Shown: positions 14,952 to 22,006 of the stretch, piece after piece
How the letters are laid out: the number at the start of each line of letters is the position of its first letter
Position numbering within the stretch: position 1 is the first letter of the stretch
NCBI GenBank assembly: GCA_017436125.1
Contig: JAFSDS010000042.1
Coordinates: 1 to 38,179 of the forward strand
Direction: 5' to 3'
Length of the DNA stretch: 38,179 nucleotides
Source: Oscillospiraceae bacterium
Lineage (GTDB): Bacteria > Bacillota > Clostridia > Oscillospirales > Ruminococcaceae
Notes under the pieces: generated by a model
Seen by the model: only the letters and a program-made list of their open reading frames with translations
Database searches by the model: none
Told to the model about the DNA's origin: nothing
Position numbers and translations under genes: made by a program

Positions 14952-15209
14952 ATGAATAAAAAAGATAAGGCTTTATCCGGATTTTATAGTCTTTTTTATT
15001 TTGCCTCGGTTATTCCGGAATATTCGGATGAAGAATTGCATGCAATTTATGGGAGCATACCGATGACAGATAAACTGTTTGAAAAATGCATTAAAAAATC
15101 TTTTTCCCTCTATGATTTTTCAACTGCCTGCTCTCTTACCAAAGAATATCCTGAACTGGCGAAAAAAAGCCTTTTTTTAAAAACGCAAGATATGACTTGT
15201 ATTAAATAG
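14952..15209 (+). CDS. Orphan small protein divergent to XRE repressor
   Basis: The protein has 85 residues from ATG 14952 with AAGGAAGG at 14938-14945. It begins MNKKDKALSGFYSLFYFASV and continues with a mixed helical sequence ending in KTQDMTCIK. There is no signal peptide and no domain that I recognise. The start is confirmed by the promoter whose -10 lies 35 nt upstream. Its promoter is embedded in the operator repeats next to the XRE gene, an arrangement seen in toxin-antitoxin and phage-immunity-type modules. No toxin signature is visible, so function is unknown. Confidence 0.65.
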   Translation: MNKKDKALSGFYSLFYFASVIPEYSDEELHAIYGSIPMTDKLFEKCIKKSFSLYDFSTACSLTKEYPELAKKSLFLKTQDMTCIK

Positions 15210-15243
15210 TATCGGCGGCCTTTTTGTTGCGCATACCGCAAAA

Positions 15244-15277
15244 CAAAACCCCGTGCTCATTTGAGCACGGGGTTTTG
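15244..15277. terminator. Bidirectional terminator
   Basis: A 15-bp perfect stem CAAAACCCCGTGCTC (15244-15258) pairs with GAGCACGGGGTTTTG (15263-15277), followed by TTTTTA on the plus strand. It separates the orphan gene from the glycerol-3-phosphate operon. Confidence 0.9.
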
Positions 15278-15283
15278 TTTTTA

Positions 15284-15634
15284 TCACATATTTCTGCATG
15301 CAACAATGTTTACGCCGGTATCAAGAACGTTTTCAAGAAGGATATCGCCGCATTTTACGGGGCTTTCAACGGAGATCTTGTTGATTTCGTCCATTACCTC
15401 AAAGATTTTCTCCTTGGGGATGTTGCCGTTGGTTTTAACGGGGATCCTGGGATGAAGTCCGCCTTTTATTTCAACAGTGGAAGAAATGGTGCGCATCGGG
15501 TGAGTAAGTTCGCCGATGGCATATTCTTTTCCCTGGGGGCAGTTAAAGCCTTTTGCGGTTTCTTCCGGTTTTTCGGTATCGAGGGTAACAAGGCAGCCTT
15601 TAGGGCAGCAGATACAGGTTATGGTTTTAAGCAT
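15284..15634 (-). CDS. DUF1667 protein of the GlpA-like operon
   Basis: The protein has 116 residues. Four cysteines in TITCICCPKGC (C7, C9, C10, C14), one in GFNCPQG and two more near the C-terminus (VKCGD, VACRNM) suggest an iron-sulfur or metal site. This matches DUF1667, the third gene of the conserved operon with a GlpA-like and a second FAD oxidoreductase. It may pass electrons from the dehydrogenase to a carrier, which is an inference from context. The start ATG shares one base with the upstream stop (TAATG), so translation is coupled. The strong terminator at 15244-15277 follows. Confidence 0.9.
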   Translation of the reverse strand: MLKTITCICCPKGCLVTLDTEKPEETAKGFNCPQGKEYAIGELTHPMRTISSTVEIKGGLHPRIPVKTNGNIPKEKIFEVMDEINKISVESPVKCGDILLENVLDTGVNIVACRNM

Positions 15635-16914
15635 TATTCTTCACCCTCCTTAACAACTGCAATTTCAATATCCCGGCCGTTTGCCATTTCAAGCAATTTT
15701 TTCGGGATGATAAGTTTTTCCATCTCTGCCGGGAGCATCTGCTCATGTTTTTTGCTCATGAGCACGGTATCGCCCGCTTTTACAACAACGGTTGCGTTGT
15801 TGAGCACGGCACGGACACGGAAGAGAACTTCGATGAATTTATCGACCTTGGAAACGGTTACTTTCTGGGGAACGGTGTATCCGATAAAGTCGCCGTTATG
15901 AAGTTCGATGGGTGCTTCAGCATCATCGGCTTCTTTTCCTTCGCGCTGGGCTTTAAGATATTCCGCGGCGGCTTTTCCGGCTCTTTCGGATTCGTGAGTT
16001 ACAAAGTCAACAAGGTCATGAACATGAAGAACGTTGCCGCAGGCAAAAATGCCGGGGATGGAGGTCATCATGGTTTCGTCAACTATTGCGCCGTTGGTGC
16101 GTTTATCAAGAACAACACCGGCGGAACGGGAAAGTTCGTTTTCCGGAACAAGGCCGACGGAGAGAAGAAGAGTATCAACATCAAATTCGATCTCTGTTCC
16201 CGGAATGGGGTCGTAGCCGTTTACTTTGCTGACTATGACCTTGGAAAGGCGGCCGTTTTCACCCTTGATATCGGTTACGGTATGGCTGAGATAAAGCGGA
16301 ATGCCGTAGTCGTCAAGGCACTGGGCAATGTTACGTTTAAGGCCGTTGGAATAGGGCATAAGCTCAACAACAGCTTTAACTTCCGCACCCTCAAGGGTCA
16401 TTCTTCTTGCCATGATAAGACCGATATCGCCGGAACCGAGGATGAGTACCTTTTTACCGACCATATAGCCGTCCATGTTGATATATTTCTGTGCGGCGCC
16501 GGCGGTAAAGATACCGGAAGGTCTTTCGCCGGGGATGGCGATAGCGCCGCGGGTTCTTTCGCGGCAGCCCATGGCAAGAACGATGGCGCCGGCGTCAATT
16601 TTCATATAGCCCTCTGCGGAGCTGATGGCATAAACGGATTTTTCCGGGGTGATTCCGAGGACCATGGTATCGGTTTTAACTTCGATGCCGGTGCCCTCAA
16701 GGCGGTCAATAAAGCGCTGAGCATATTCCGGGCCGGAAAGCTGTTCTTTGAAAACATGAAGGCCGAAGCCGGAATGGATGCACTGGTTAAGGATGCCGCC
16801 GAGTTCTTTATCACGCTCGATGATGAGGACGGAACCTGCTCCGTTCTTTTTTGCTTCTTCTGCAGCGGCAAGACCTGCGGGGCCTCCGCCAACAACAACT
16901 AAATCATAATACAT
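15634..16914 (-). CDS. NAD(P)/FAD-dependent oxidoreductase of the GlpA-like operon
   Basis: The protein has 426 residues. An N-terminal FAD site VVGGGPAGLAAAEEAKK is followed by ELGGILNQCIHSGFGLH. A second Rossmann motif, VLILGSGDIGLIMARRM, occurs near residue 155 and is the expected NAD(P) site. The C-terminal ATG motif-like segment (TSIPGIFACGNVLHVHD) closes the FAD fold. It belongs to the class of two-dinucleotide-binding oxidoreductases that accompany GlpA-like dehydrogenases in Bacillota. It likely shuttles electrons between glycerol-3-phosphate oxidation and NAD(P) or a quinone-free acceptor; the exact acceptor is unknown. It starts at ATG 16914 with a TAATG overlap to the upstream gene. 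Confidence 0.9.
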   Translation of the reverse strand: MYYDLVVVGGGPAGLAAAEEAKKNGAGSVLIIERDKELGGILNQCIHSGFGLHVFKEQLSGPEYAQRFIDRLEGTGIEVKTDTMVLGITPEKSVYAISSAEGYMKIDAGAIVLAMGCRERTRGAIAIPGERPSGIFTAGAAQKYINMDGYMVGKKVLILGSGDIGLIMARRMTLEGAEVKAVVELMPYSNGLKRNIAQCLDDYGIPLYLSHTVTDIKGENGRLSKVIVSKVNGYDPIPGTEIEFDVDTLLLSVGLVPENELSRSAGVVLDKRTNGAIVDETMMTSIPGIFACGNVLHVHDLVDFVTHESERAGKAAAEYLKAQREGKEADDAEAPIELHNGDFIGYTVPQKVTVSKVDKFIEVLFRVRAVLNNATVVVKAGDTVLMSKKHEQMLPAEMEKLIIPKKLLEMANGRDIEIAVVKEGEE

Positions 16915-18362
16915 TAACGGCAGCCTCCTTTCGTGGTTTTTCCGGTGAGTATGTAGGAACCTTCTTTATCAAGAAGAACGTCAACGGGATCCATATCAAG
17001 CTCTCTTGCGATGATTTCGAGAACTTTCGGTCCGCAGAAGCCGCTCTGGCATCTGCCCATACCTGCGTTGCAGCGGCGTTTGATGCCGTCGAGGGTTCTG
17101 GGAACGATAACTCCGTGAAGAGCATCGATGATCTCGCCTTCGGTAATGGTTTCGCAGCGGCAGATTACGCGGCCGTATGCAGGATTTTTTGCAATGGCGG
17201 CTGCTTTTTCTTCGTCGGAAAGTTCTTTAAAACGAAGGTGTTTATGTCCGCCGATAAAGTTTTCTTTCTTTTCGGAGGGAACTCCTGCTTCAAGAAGCAT
17301 TCTTACTGCGTCAACAGCGATTGCGGGAGCGGCGGAAAGGCCGGGAGATTTGATTCCGGCGATGTTCATGAAATGACCGTCGGTTTCGGAAAATCCAACA
17401 ATGAAGTCATGGGTGGAAGGCTCGCTGCGAAGTCCCGCAAAGTTACGGATGCATTCGCGGAAGTTGACGGCGGTAGTGGTTTTTTTGCTTGTTGCGGCAA
17501 CGTTTGCAAGACCGTCACGGTCGGTGGAAACATCGTCTTTTTCACATCCGGGGTTTGCATCGGGGCCAACGATAAGGTTTCCGTGAACAGTGGGGGCAAC
17601 AAGAACGCCTTTTCCGAGGGGACCGGGGCACTGGAACATAACGTGTCCGAAAAGCTCGCCCTGGGATTTATCAAGAAGATAATACTGGCCGCGGGAAGAA
17701 TCAATGGTAAAGCTTTCGTCGCCGATCATGTTTGCAACGGTATCGCTGTAAACGCCGGCGGCGTTTACTACAAATTTTGCTTCGATCTCTTCGCCGTTTT
17801 TACCGGTGATTATAAAGTTTTCGTTTTCTTTTCTGATGGAAGCAACTTCCCAGCAAAGTTTAAGGTCAACGCCGTTTTCAACCGCCTGTTCGCCCATGGC
17901 AAGAGCAAATTCCCAGGGGTTGACAATACCTGCGGAAGGAGCATAAAGAGCGCCTACGCAGCTTTCGGAAACATTGGGTTCCATCTTGCGGACTTCTTCT
18001 CCGGAAAGGATCTGCTGATCCGGAACACCGTTTGCAACGCCTCTGTCATAGAGTTTTTTTACGGTTTCCATTTCCTCTTCGCTGAAAGCAAGAACAAAAG
18101 AACCGCAGCGTTTAAAAGGAACGTCAAGTTCCTCGCAGATTTCGCCGGCCATCTTATTTCCGGGAACGTTGTATTTTGCCATAAGAGTGCCGGGTTCAGG
18201 GTCATAACCCGCATGAATGATCGCACTGTTTGCACGGGTAGTGCCCATTGCGACGTCGTTTTCTTTTTCGATCAGCACCGCTTTGCAGTTATAGCGGGAA
18301 AGCTCTCTTGCAACACCGCATCCGATGATACCGGCACCGATCACAGCAACATCATAGACCAA
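16914..18362 (-). CDS. Glycerol-3-phosphate dehydrogenase-like FAD protein with BFD-type iron-sulfur domain
   Basis: The protein has 482 residues. The N-terminus VYDVAVIGAGIIGCGVARELSRY is a DAO-type FAD site. The body matches GlpA/GlpO-like glycerol-3-phosphate oxidoreductases (AGIKSPGLSAAPAIAVDAVR). The C-terminus carries a BFD-like [2Fe-2S] domain with C401 and C403 (CRCE) and C431, C438 and C443 (CNAGMGRCQSGFC). It would oxidise sn-glycerol-3-phosphate to dihydroxyacetone phosphate without oxygen. The start is TTG 18362, with AAAGGGGA as SD and no better codon nearby. It is the first gene of a three-gene operon controlled by a leader with a terminator hairpin. No glycerol kinase or facilitator gene is in view. 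Confidence 0.88.
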   Translation of the reverse strand: MVYDVAVIGAGIIGCGVARELSRYNCKAVLIEKENDVAMGTTRANSAIIHAGYDPEPGTLMAKYNVPGNKMAGEICEELDVPFKRCGSFVLAFSEEEMETVKKLYDRGVANGVPDQQILSGEEVRKMEPNVSESCVGALYAPSAGIVNPWEFALAMGEQAVENGVDLKLCWEVASIRKENENFIITGKNGEEIEAKFVVNAAGVYSDTVANMIGDESFTIDSSRGQYYLLDKSQGELFGHVMFQCPGPLGKGVLVAPTVHGNLIVGPDANPGCEKDDVSTDRDGLANVAATSKKTTTAVNFRECIRNFAGLRSEPSTHDFIVGFSETDGHFMNIAGIKSPGLSAAPAIAVDAVRMLLEAGVPSEKKENFIGGHKHLRFKELSDEEKAAAIAKNPAYGRVICRCETITEGEIIDALHGVIVPRTLDGIKRRCNAGMGRCQSGFCGPKVLEIIARELDMDPVDVLLDKEGSYILTGKTTKGGCR

Positions 18363-18391
18363 TTAAAAAATCCCCTTTCAGCAGCAAAAAA

Positions 18392-18447
18392 GAGCACGTC
18401 AAGAAAGACAATGGGCATTTCGCTTTCCAAAGCCTCCTTTCGTGCTC
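18392..18447 (-). promoter_or_regulatory. Leader hairpin/attenuator of the GlpA-like operon
   Basis: In the minus-strand leader GAGCACG (18447-18441) can pair with CGTGCTC (18398-18392), which is followed directly by TTTTTT. The 42 nt between hold a second pairing GAAAG/CTTTC and a GCTTT-GG-AAAGC hairpin. A terminator between promoter and gene is how glpD is controlled by the GlpP antiterminator in Bacillus, so a similar control is plausible. Confidence 0.55.
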
Positions 18448-18476
18448 CTTAATATTGCGCGTATTCTAACACCTTA

Positions 18477-18504
18477 ATTATACCAAAAACCGCGGAATTA
18501 TCAA
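18477..18504 (-). promoter_or_regulatory. Promoter of the GlpA-like operon
   Basis: The minus strand reads TTGATA (18504-18499), 16 nt, then TATAAT (18482-18477). It gives a leader of about 110 nt that contains the attenuator hairpin. Confidence 0.75.
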
Positions 18505-18555
18505 TATATAAAAGTATAAATATTTTAACGCTTTCTTTTGTGAAATATGAAAAAA

Positions 18556-18586
18556 CAGCCCGTTCCGAAAATACTGGAACAGGCTG
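18556..18586 (-). terminator. Terminator after the SPFH/RHH pair
   Basis: CAGCCTGTTCC pairs with GGAACGGGCTG on the minus strand (18586-18576 with 18566-18556, one G-U pair), followed by TTTTTT. It lies just past the RHH stop codon at 18591. Confidence 0.88.
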
Positions 18587-18590
18587 CGTT

Positions 18591-18767
18591 TTATTCTTCA
18601 TCCGGCTCTTCTATTTTTACCTTCCGGCGTTTTTTTACCGCCTCGGTAAGAAGGTATTCTATCTGGCCGTTTACGGAGCGAAAGTCATCCTCCGCCCAGC
18701 GGGATATCTCTTCCCAAAGGCTTGGCGAAAGCCTTAATAAAAGCTGTTTTTTATCTTTCTCTGCCAA
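18591..18767 (-). CDS. Arc-type ribbon-helix-helix DNA-binding protein
   Basis: The protein has 58 residues when started at TTG 18767, 9 nt after AAAGGAGGG. The apparent longer start at 18788 would place that SD inside the coding region. The sequence LLLRLSPSLWEEISRWAEDDFRSVNGQIEYLLTEA fits the Arc/MetJ ribbon-helix-helix fold: a beta strand, a helix, the NGQ turn and a second helix. An Arc-type protein of this kind is commonly found directly after an SPFH gene in Clostridia, as here (gap 44 nt). It probably represses its own operon; two TGATATCA palindromes in the operon promoter are good candidate sites. Confidence 0.85.
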   Translation of the reverse strand: MAEKDKKQLLLRLSPSLWEEISRWAEDDFRSVNGQIEYLLTEAVKKRRKVKIEEPDEE

Positions 18768-18811
18768 AGGCTTTCGCCCTCCTTTCAAGGAAATTCAAAA
18801 ATCAAAAATCA

Positions 18812-19831
18812 TCAGTAAATGGAACCGGTATTGACTATGGGCTGGGCGTCGTTGCTGCCGCAAAGAACAACAAGCAGGTTGGAAACCATCTGTGCCTTGC
18901 GTTCCTCGTCCATATCAACAAATTTATCCTGTTCAAGGCGTTCAAGGGCCATTTCTACCATGCCTACCGCGCCGTCAACGATAAGTTTTCTTGCGGCGAT
19001 GATCGCGGATGCCTGCTGGCGCTGGAGCATGGCTGCTGCGATTTCCGGTGCGTATGCAAGATGGGTGATCCTTGCTTCGGTAACTTCGATACCGGCTATT
19101 TCAACTCTGCACTGAATCTCCTCTTTAAGGCGCTGGGCAACCTCAAGGCTGGAACCGCGGAGGGATTTTTCATCGCCCTCTTCGGATTCGTCATAAGGAT
19201 ATTCTCTTACGATGTTGCGAAGAGCCGCGTCGCATTGGGTGGAAAGAAATTCAACGTAGTTGTCAACGTTAAAAACAGCTTTTGCCGGGTCGGTAACATG
19301 CCAGATAACAACAGTTCCGATGATTACCGGGTTACCGAGCTGGTCATTGATTTTCTGTTTATCGTTGGTAAGGGTGATCTCTTTAAGGGAAACTCTCTTG
19401 TTGGCACTGAGCTGAACGGAACCGGTGGTTGCTTTTCCGGAAAGAGCGGCTTCCGCATTGGCTGCGGCGGCTTTTTCAAGCGCATTTTCGGAAGCGGGGT
19501 TGATTGCGGAAGCAAAGGGGTTTATAAAGAAAAATCCCGGGCCGTAAAGGGTTCCGTAATATTCACCGAAAAGGGTGAGAACGTATGCTTCGTTGGGGCG
19601 AAGGGTGCGAAGTCCGCATAAAAGGATCGGAATAACTATTACTGCCATGATAGCACAAATAATTACCAAAATCAAAGAGAGAGGGAATAAAATTCCGCTG
19701 TCAAGCATTATGCATCCGCCCACAAGACCGGCAATGGTCAAAAGTTCTCCAAGAAGGAGAAGAAGGAGCATCGCCATACCGTTTTTAGGATTAAGGACTT
19801 TGTTGTAATCGTTTTTTACGTTTGCGTTCAT
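18812..19831 (-). CDS. SPFH/band-7 domain membrane protein
   Basis: The protein has 339 residues. Two membrane segments lie at about 19-43 and 49-73, before the SPFH domain (from about 75; [25 protein letters not shown]). The rest has the usual beta-rich core ([21 protein letters not shown]) and an amphipathic coiled-coil helix ([25 protein letters not shown]). Such proteins oligomerise into rings or scaffolds in the membrane. The start is ATG 19831 with AAGGAT upstream. Together with the RHH gene it forms an operon that ends at the terminator 18556-18586. Confidence 0.92.
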   Translation of the reverse strand: MNANVKNDYNKVLNPKNGMAMLLLLLLGELLTIAGLVGGCIMLDSGILFPLSLILVIICAIMAVIVIPILLCGLRTLRPNEAYVLTLFGEYYGTLYGPGFFFINPFASAINPASENALEKAAAANAEAALSGKATTGSVQLSANKRVSLKEITLTNDKQKINDQLGNPVIIGTVVIWHVTDPAKAVFNVDNYVEFLSTQCDAALRNIVREYPYDESEEGDEKSLRGSSLEVAQRLKEEIQCRVEIAGIEVTEARITHLAYAPEIAAAMLQRQQASAIIAARKLIVDGAVGMVEMALERLEQDKFVDMDEERKAQMVSNLLVVLCGSNDAQPIVNTGSIY

Positions 19832-19867
19832 TATGTATCATCCTTTCTAGATGTAAGATTACAAAAC

Positions 19868-19886
19868 TGATATCATTTTGATATCA
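19868..19886. promoter_or_regulatory. Tandem TGATATCA palindromes in the SPFH promoter
   Basis: TGATATCA occurs at 19868-19875 and 19879-19886, separated by TTT, just downstream of the -10. Ribbon-helix-helix repressors such as MetJ bind tandem 8-bp palindromes, and this operon encodes an RHH protein. Confidence 0.6.
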
Positions 19887-19891
19887 ACTTT

Positions 19892-19920
19892 ATATTACCG
19901 CATCCGGAAAGATTTGTCAA
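19892..19920 (-). promoter_or_regulatory. Promoter of the SPFH/RHH operon
   Basis: The minus strand has a perfect TTGACA (19920-19915), a 17-nt spacer and TAATAT (19897-19892), about 60 nt upstream of the SPFH start. Confidence 0.82.
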
Positions 19921-19940
19921 TAAATTTTTTGCATCCAACA

Positions 19941-19976
19941 AAAAAAGCCGTACTCAAAATTGAGTACGGCTTTTTT
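19941..19976. terminator. Terminator after the LCP gene
   Basis: AAAAAAGCCGTACTCAA (19941-19957) pairs perfectly with TTGAGTACGGCTTTTTT (19960-19976). It is 2 nt past the LCP stop codon and ends the minus-strand envelope operon. Confidence 0.9.
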
Positions 19977-19978
19977 AT

Positions 19979-20971
19979 TCATTTTTTCGGCGCATAAAGA
20001 TATTTTATGATTATATCGTCAAGGTCGTCCTCATCGATATAGAATTCATAATATTTTTCGCCGAGCTTGTTTTCGCCTTTGGGGGAAATGATTTCTCCGG
20101 TTTCATAGCTTTCATAACTTGAAAGCATTTCGCTTAAAGTTTCCGCCGGGCAGTTTGTAACTATGTATGCGCTTGCTTTTTCAAAAAGCTCAAGGGCAAA
20201 GGAAGTATCGCCCTCTGCTTTTGCCATTGCGGCTTCGATAAACGCATCCATATACATTTTCTGGCGTTCCATACGGGAAACATTAAGGCTGTCGCCGACT
20301 TCTCTTCTTGCTCTTACAAAGGTAAGGGCCTCGCTGCCTTTAAGGGTATATTCCCCTGCGGGCATTTTGGGATAAGCCGCCGCAAATTCCTCCGGAATAT
20401 TTACGGTAACGCCGCCGACTGCGTCGTTGACTATCGGAACAGCGCCCATATTTATGGAAAGATAATAATCTATCTGAACGCCGTAAAGAAGATCCGAAAC
20501 AGTCCAGACGGTGTTCTCACAGCTGTCCTCAAGACCGGTTCCGTAACCGTGGGAAAGACCTATCTGGGCGAAAGTTTCGCCGGAACGCTTGCCCTCTTCG
20601 TCAAGAACGGGCATATTGACCATGCTGTCGCGGTTTATGTTGATGATGTTTATCTCCCTGTTTGCTTCATCAAAGATAACAAGGGCGATCAGATCCGCCA
20701 TGCCGTCGTTTGTTCTTTCCTCGCTTGAAACAACCGGGCCATCCTCATCAATACCCATGACGAGGAGGGTGGTTATATCCTGGCGGGGGAAATATTCGGT
20801 TTTGTCTCTTTCTATGGTTTTTGTCGGCTGCTGTGTTATCTCGATATCGCCGAATCTGTTATTAAAAACAGTGGACTCCAAAATATGAAGTCCACTGAAA
20901 ATAACAACGATAAGAAGGATAAATACAGCGCACGGCAAAATAACTTTTTTCCAGTTAAAACCGCCGTTCAA
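19979..20971 (-). CDS. LytR-CpsA-Psr (LCP) family glycopolymer transferase
   Basis: The protein has 330 residues. A short cytoplasmic N-terminus and one membrane helix (about 10-29) precede an extracellular LCP domain. The domain has TLLVMGIDEDG, GMADLIALVIFD, NINRDSM, then the Clostridia-type segment GLEDSCENTVWTVSDLLYGV, DAVGGVTVNIPE and ALTFVRARR. LCP enzymes attach lipid-linked wall or capsule polymers to peptidoglycan on the outer face of the membrane. The start is TTG 20971 with AAAGGAA about 10 nt upstream; an ATG nearby runs straight into a stop. It follows the tyrosine kinase, phosphatase and NPETG genes, consistent with capsule control. Confidence 0.92.
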   Translation of the reverse strand: MNGGFNWKKVILPCAVFILLIVVIFSGLHILESTVFNNRFGDIEITQQPTKTIERDKTEYFPRQDITTLLVMGIDEDGPVVSSEERTNDGMADLIALVIFDEANREINIININRDSMVNMPVLDEEGKRSGETFAQIGLSHGYGTGLEDSCENTVWTVSDLLYGVQIDYYLSINMGAVPIVNDAVGGVTVNIPEEFAAAYPKMPAGEYTLKGSEALTFVRARREVGDSLNVSRMERQKMYMDAFIEAAMAKAEGDTSFALELFEKASAYIVTNCPAETLSEMLSSYESYETGEIISPKGENKLGEKYYEFYIDEDDLDDIIIKYLYAPKK

Positions 20972-21001
20972 AATTTTATCATTCCTTTTTTGCCGTTTTT
21001 A

Positions 21002-21244
21002 TTATTTTTTGCCAAGTGCTACAGCTGCTGCTGCAACGAGAACAGCACCACCGAGAAGGCTTGCACCGGTTTCGGGGTTCTTTTCGTCTGCTTTGCCGTC
21101 GAGGTCGATGATGATACCTGCGTTGTCGCCGTCGCCGTCGTCAAGATCGTCGCCGCCGAAGCTGGGTGCGTTGAATGCGAATGCGGTTGCTGCCATTGCG
21201 AGTACCATTACGAGTGCGAGAACCATGCTGATAAGTTTTTTCAT
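21002..21244 (-). CDS. Very small secreted protein with NPETG sorting signal
   Basis: The protein has 80 residues from ATG 21244 with GGGAG as SD (in-frame start at 21307 lies in the neighbouring gene). A classical signal peptide MKKLISMVLALVMVLAMAATAFA is followed by a short, Asp/Gly-rich acidic linker of about 30 residues. The C-terminus is a sortase signal: NPETG, then a hydrophobic ALLGG/AVLVAAAAVAL stretch and the basic tail GKK. The mature, wall-anchored part would be only about 30 residues. It sits between the CpsB phosphatase and LCP genes, so it may be an accessory part of the surface polymer apparatus. I do not recognise a family. Confidence 0.75.
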   Translation of the reverse strand: MKKLISMVLALVMVLAMAATAFAFNAPSFGGDDLDDGDGDNAGIIIDLDGKADEKNPETGASLLGGAVLVAAAAVALGKK

Positions 21245-21296
21245 AGTAACAACTCCCTTTTTATTTTTAATAATTAAGGTCATGGGGTTTTTAAGT

Positions 21297-22004
21297 TCAG
21301 TCATCAAAAACCGAACTTCCGTATTCCAAAATACGGTCGATATATTTTTTGCCGAGCTCTTTCTCTATAACTTCAAGCGCACTTCCGATGCGCGGCGGCC
21401 TTACCGAAAGGTTATGGCAATCGGATCCGATAAGCTGGATCTTATCCTCTTTCAAAAGCTTTAGCGCCATCTTTGTTGTAAATCCGCCACGGAGAAAAAA
21501 GCTTGCATTTGCCTGAACGAGAACCGGAAGTTCCTCAAAACGTTCCGGGATACGGTAGGTTTTGAGGGGTCTGATATAACGGTCCATATGGGCCATTATC
21601 GGCGTTATACCCCTTCTTGTTGCTATTGCTTCAAGTTCGGAATACATGCCGTCCGTCCAAGGTGCTTCTGGCATCTCTATCAGTATATACCTTTTATTGT
21701 CAATTGTCAATTCCGAAAGTATGTCGGAATCGCTTATTCCTCGGAAAAAATACACCTCCGCACCAAGACTGACCCTTGGCAGGCCGGGATATTTTTCCAT
21801 TGCTTCGTCAAGCCTTGCTTTTGCTTCGGCTCTTCTTGCAAGAAACTTTTCCGGGGAATCATGATGGGCATAAAAATGCGGTGTTGCAACAACATGGGTG
21901 ATACCCTGTTCCGCCTCCATTTTAAGAAGCTCGATGGATTCTTCAACGGAGGAACTTCCGTCATCTATCTGCGGAAGTATATGACTGTGAAAATCAATGA
22001 ACAT
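21297..22004 (-). CDS. CpsB/CapC-type tyrosine-protein phosphatase (PHP family)
   Basis: The protein has 235 residues. Metal-binding motifs of the PHP fold are in place: FIDFHSHILPQIDDGS at the N-terminus, ATPHFYAHH, GAEVYF, MAHMDRY and GSDCHN. These proteins are manganese-dependent phosphatases that dephosphorylate the BY-kinase controlling capsule polymerisation. The gene starts only 2 nt after the kinase stop codon, so both belong to one transcript and act as a pair. Confidence 0.93.
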   Translation of the reverse strand: MFIDFHSHILPQIDDGSSSVEESIELLKMEAEQGITHVVATPHFYAHHDSPEKFLARRAEAKARLDEAMEKYPGLPRVSLGAEVYFFRGISDSDILSELTIDNKRYILIEMPEAPWTDGMYSELEAIATRRGITPIMAHMDRYIRPLKTYRIPERFEELPVLVQANASFFLRGGFTTKMALKLLKEDKIQLIGSDCHNLSVRPPRIGSALEVIEKELGKKYIDRILEYGSSVFDD

Positions 22005-22006
22005 GG

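Noticed and set aside
16851-18452. 533-residue plus-strand frame opposite the GlpA-like gene
   Set aside because: The minus-strand product has FAD and BFD motifs; the antisense frame lacks motifs and SD.
18768-18788. Longer start of the RHH protein at 18788
   Set aside because: That codon lies upstream of the AAAGGAGGG SD, which would then be inside the coding region.
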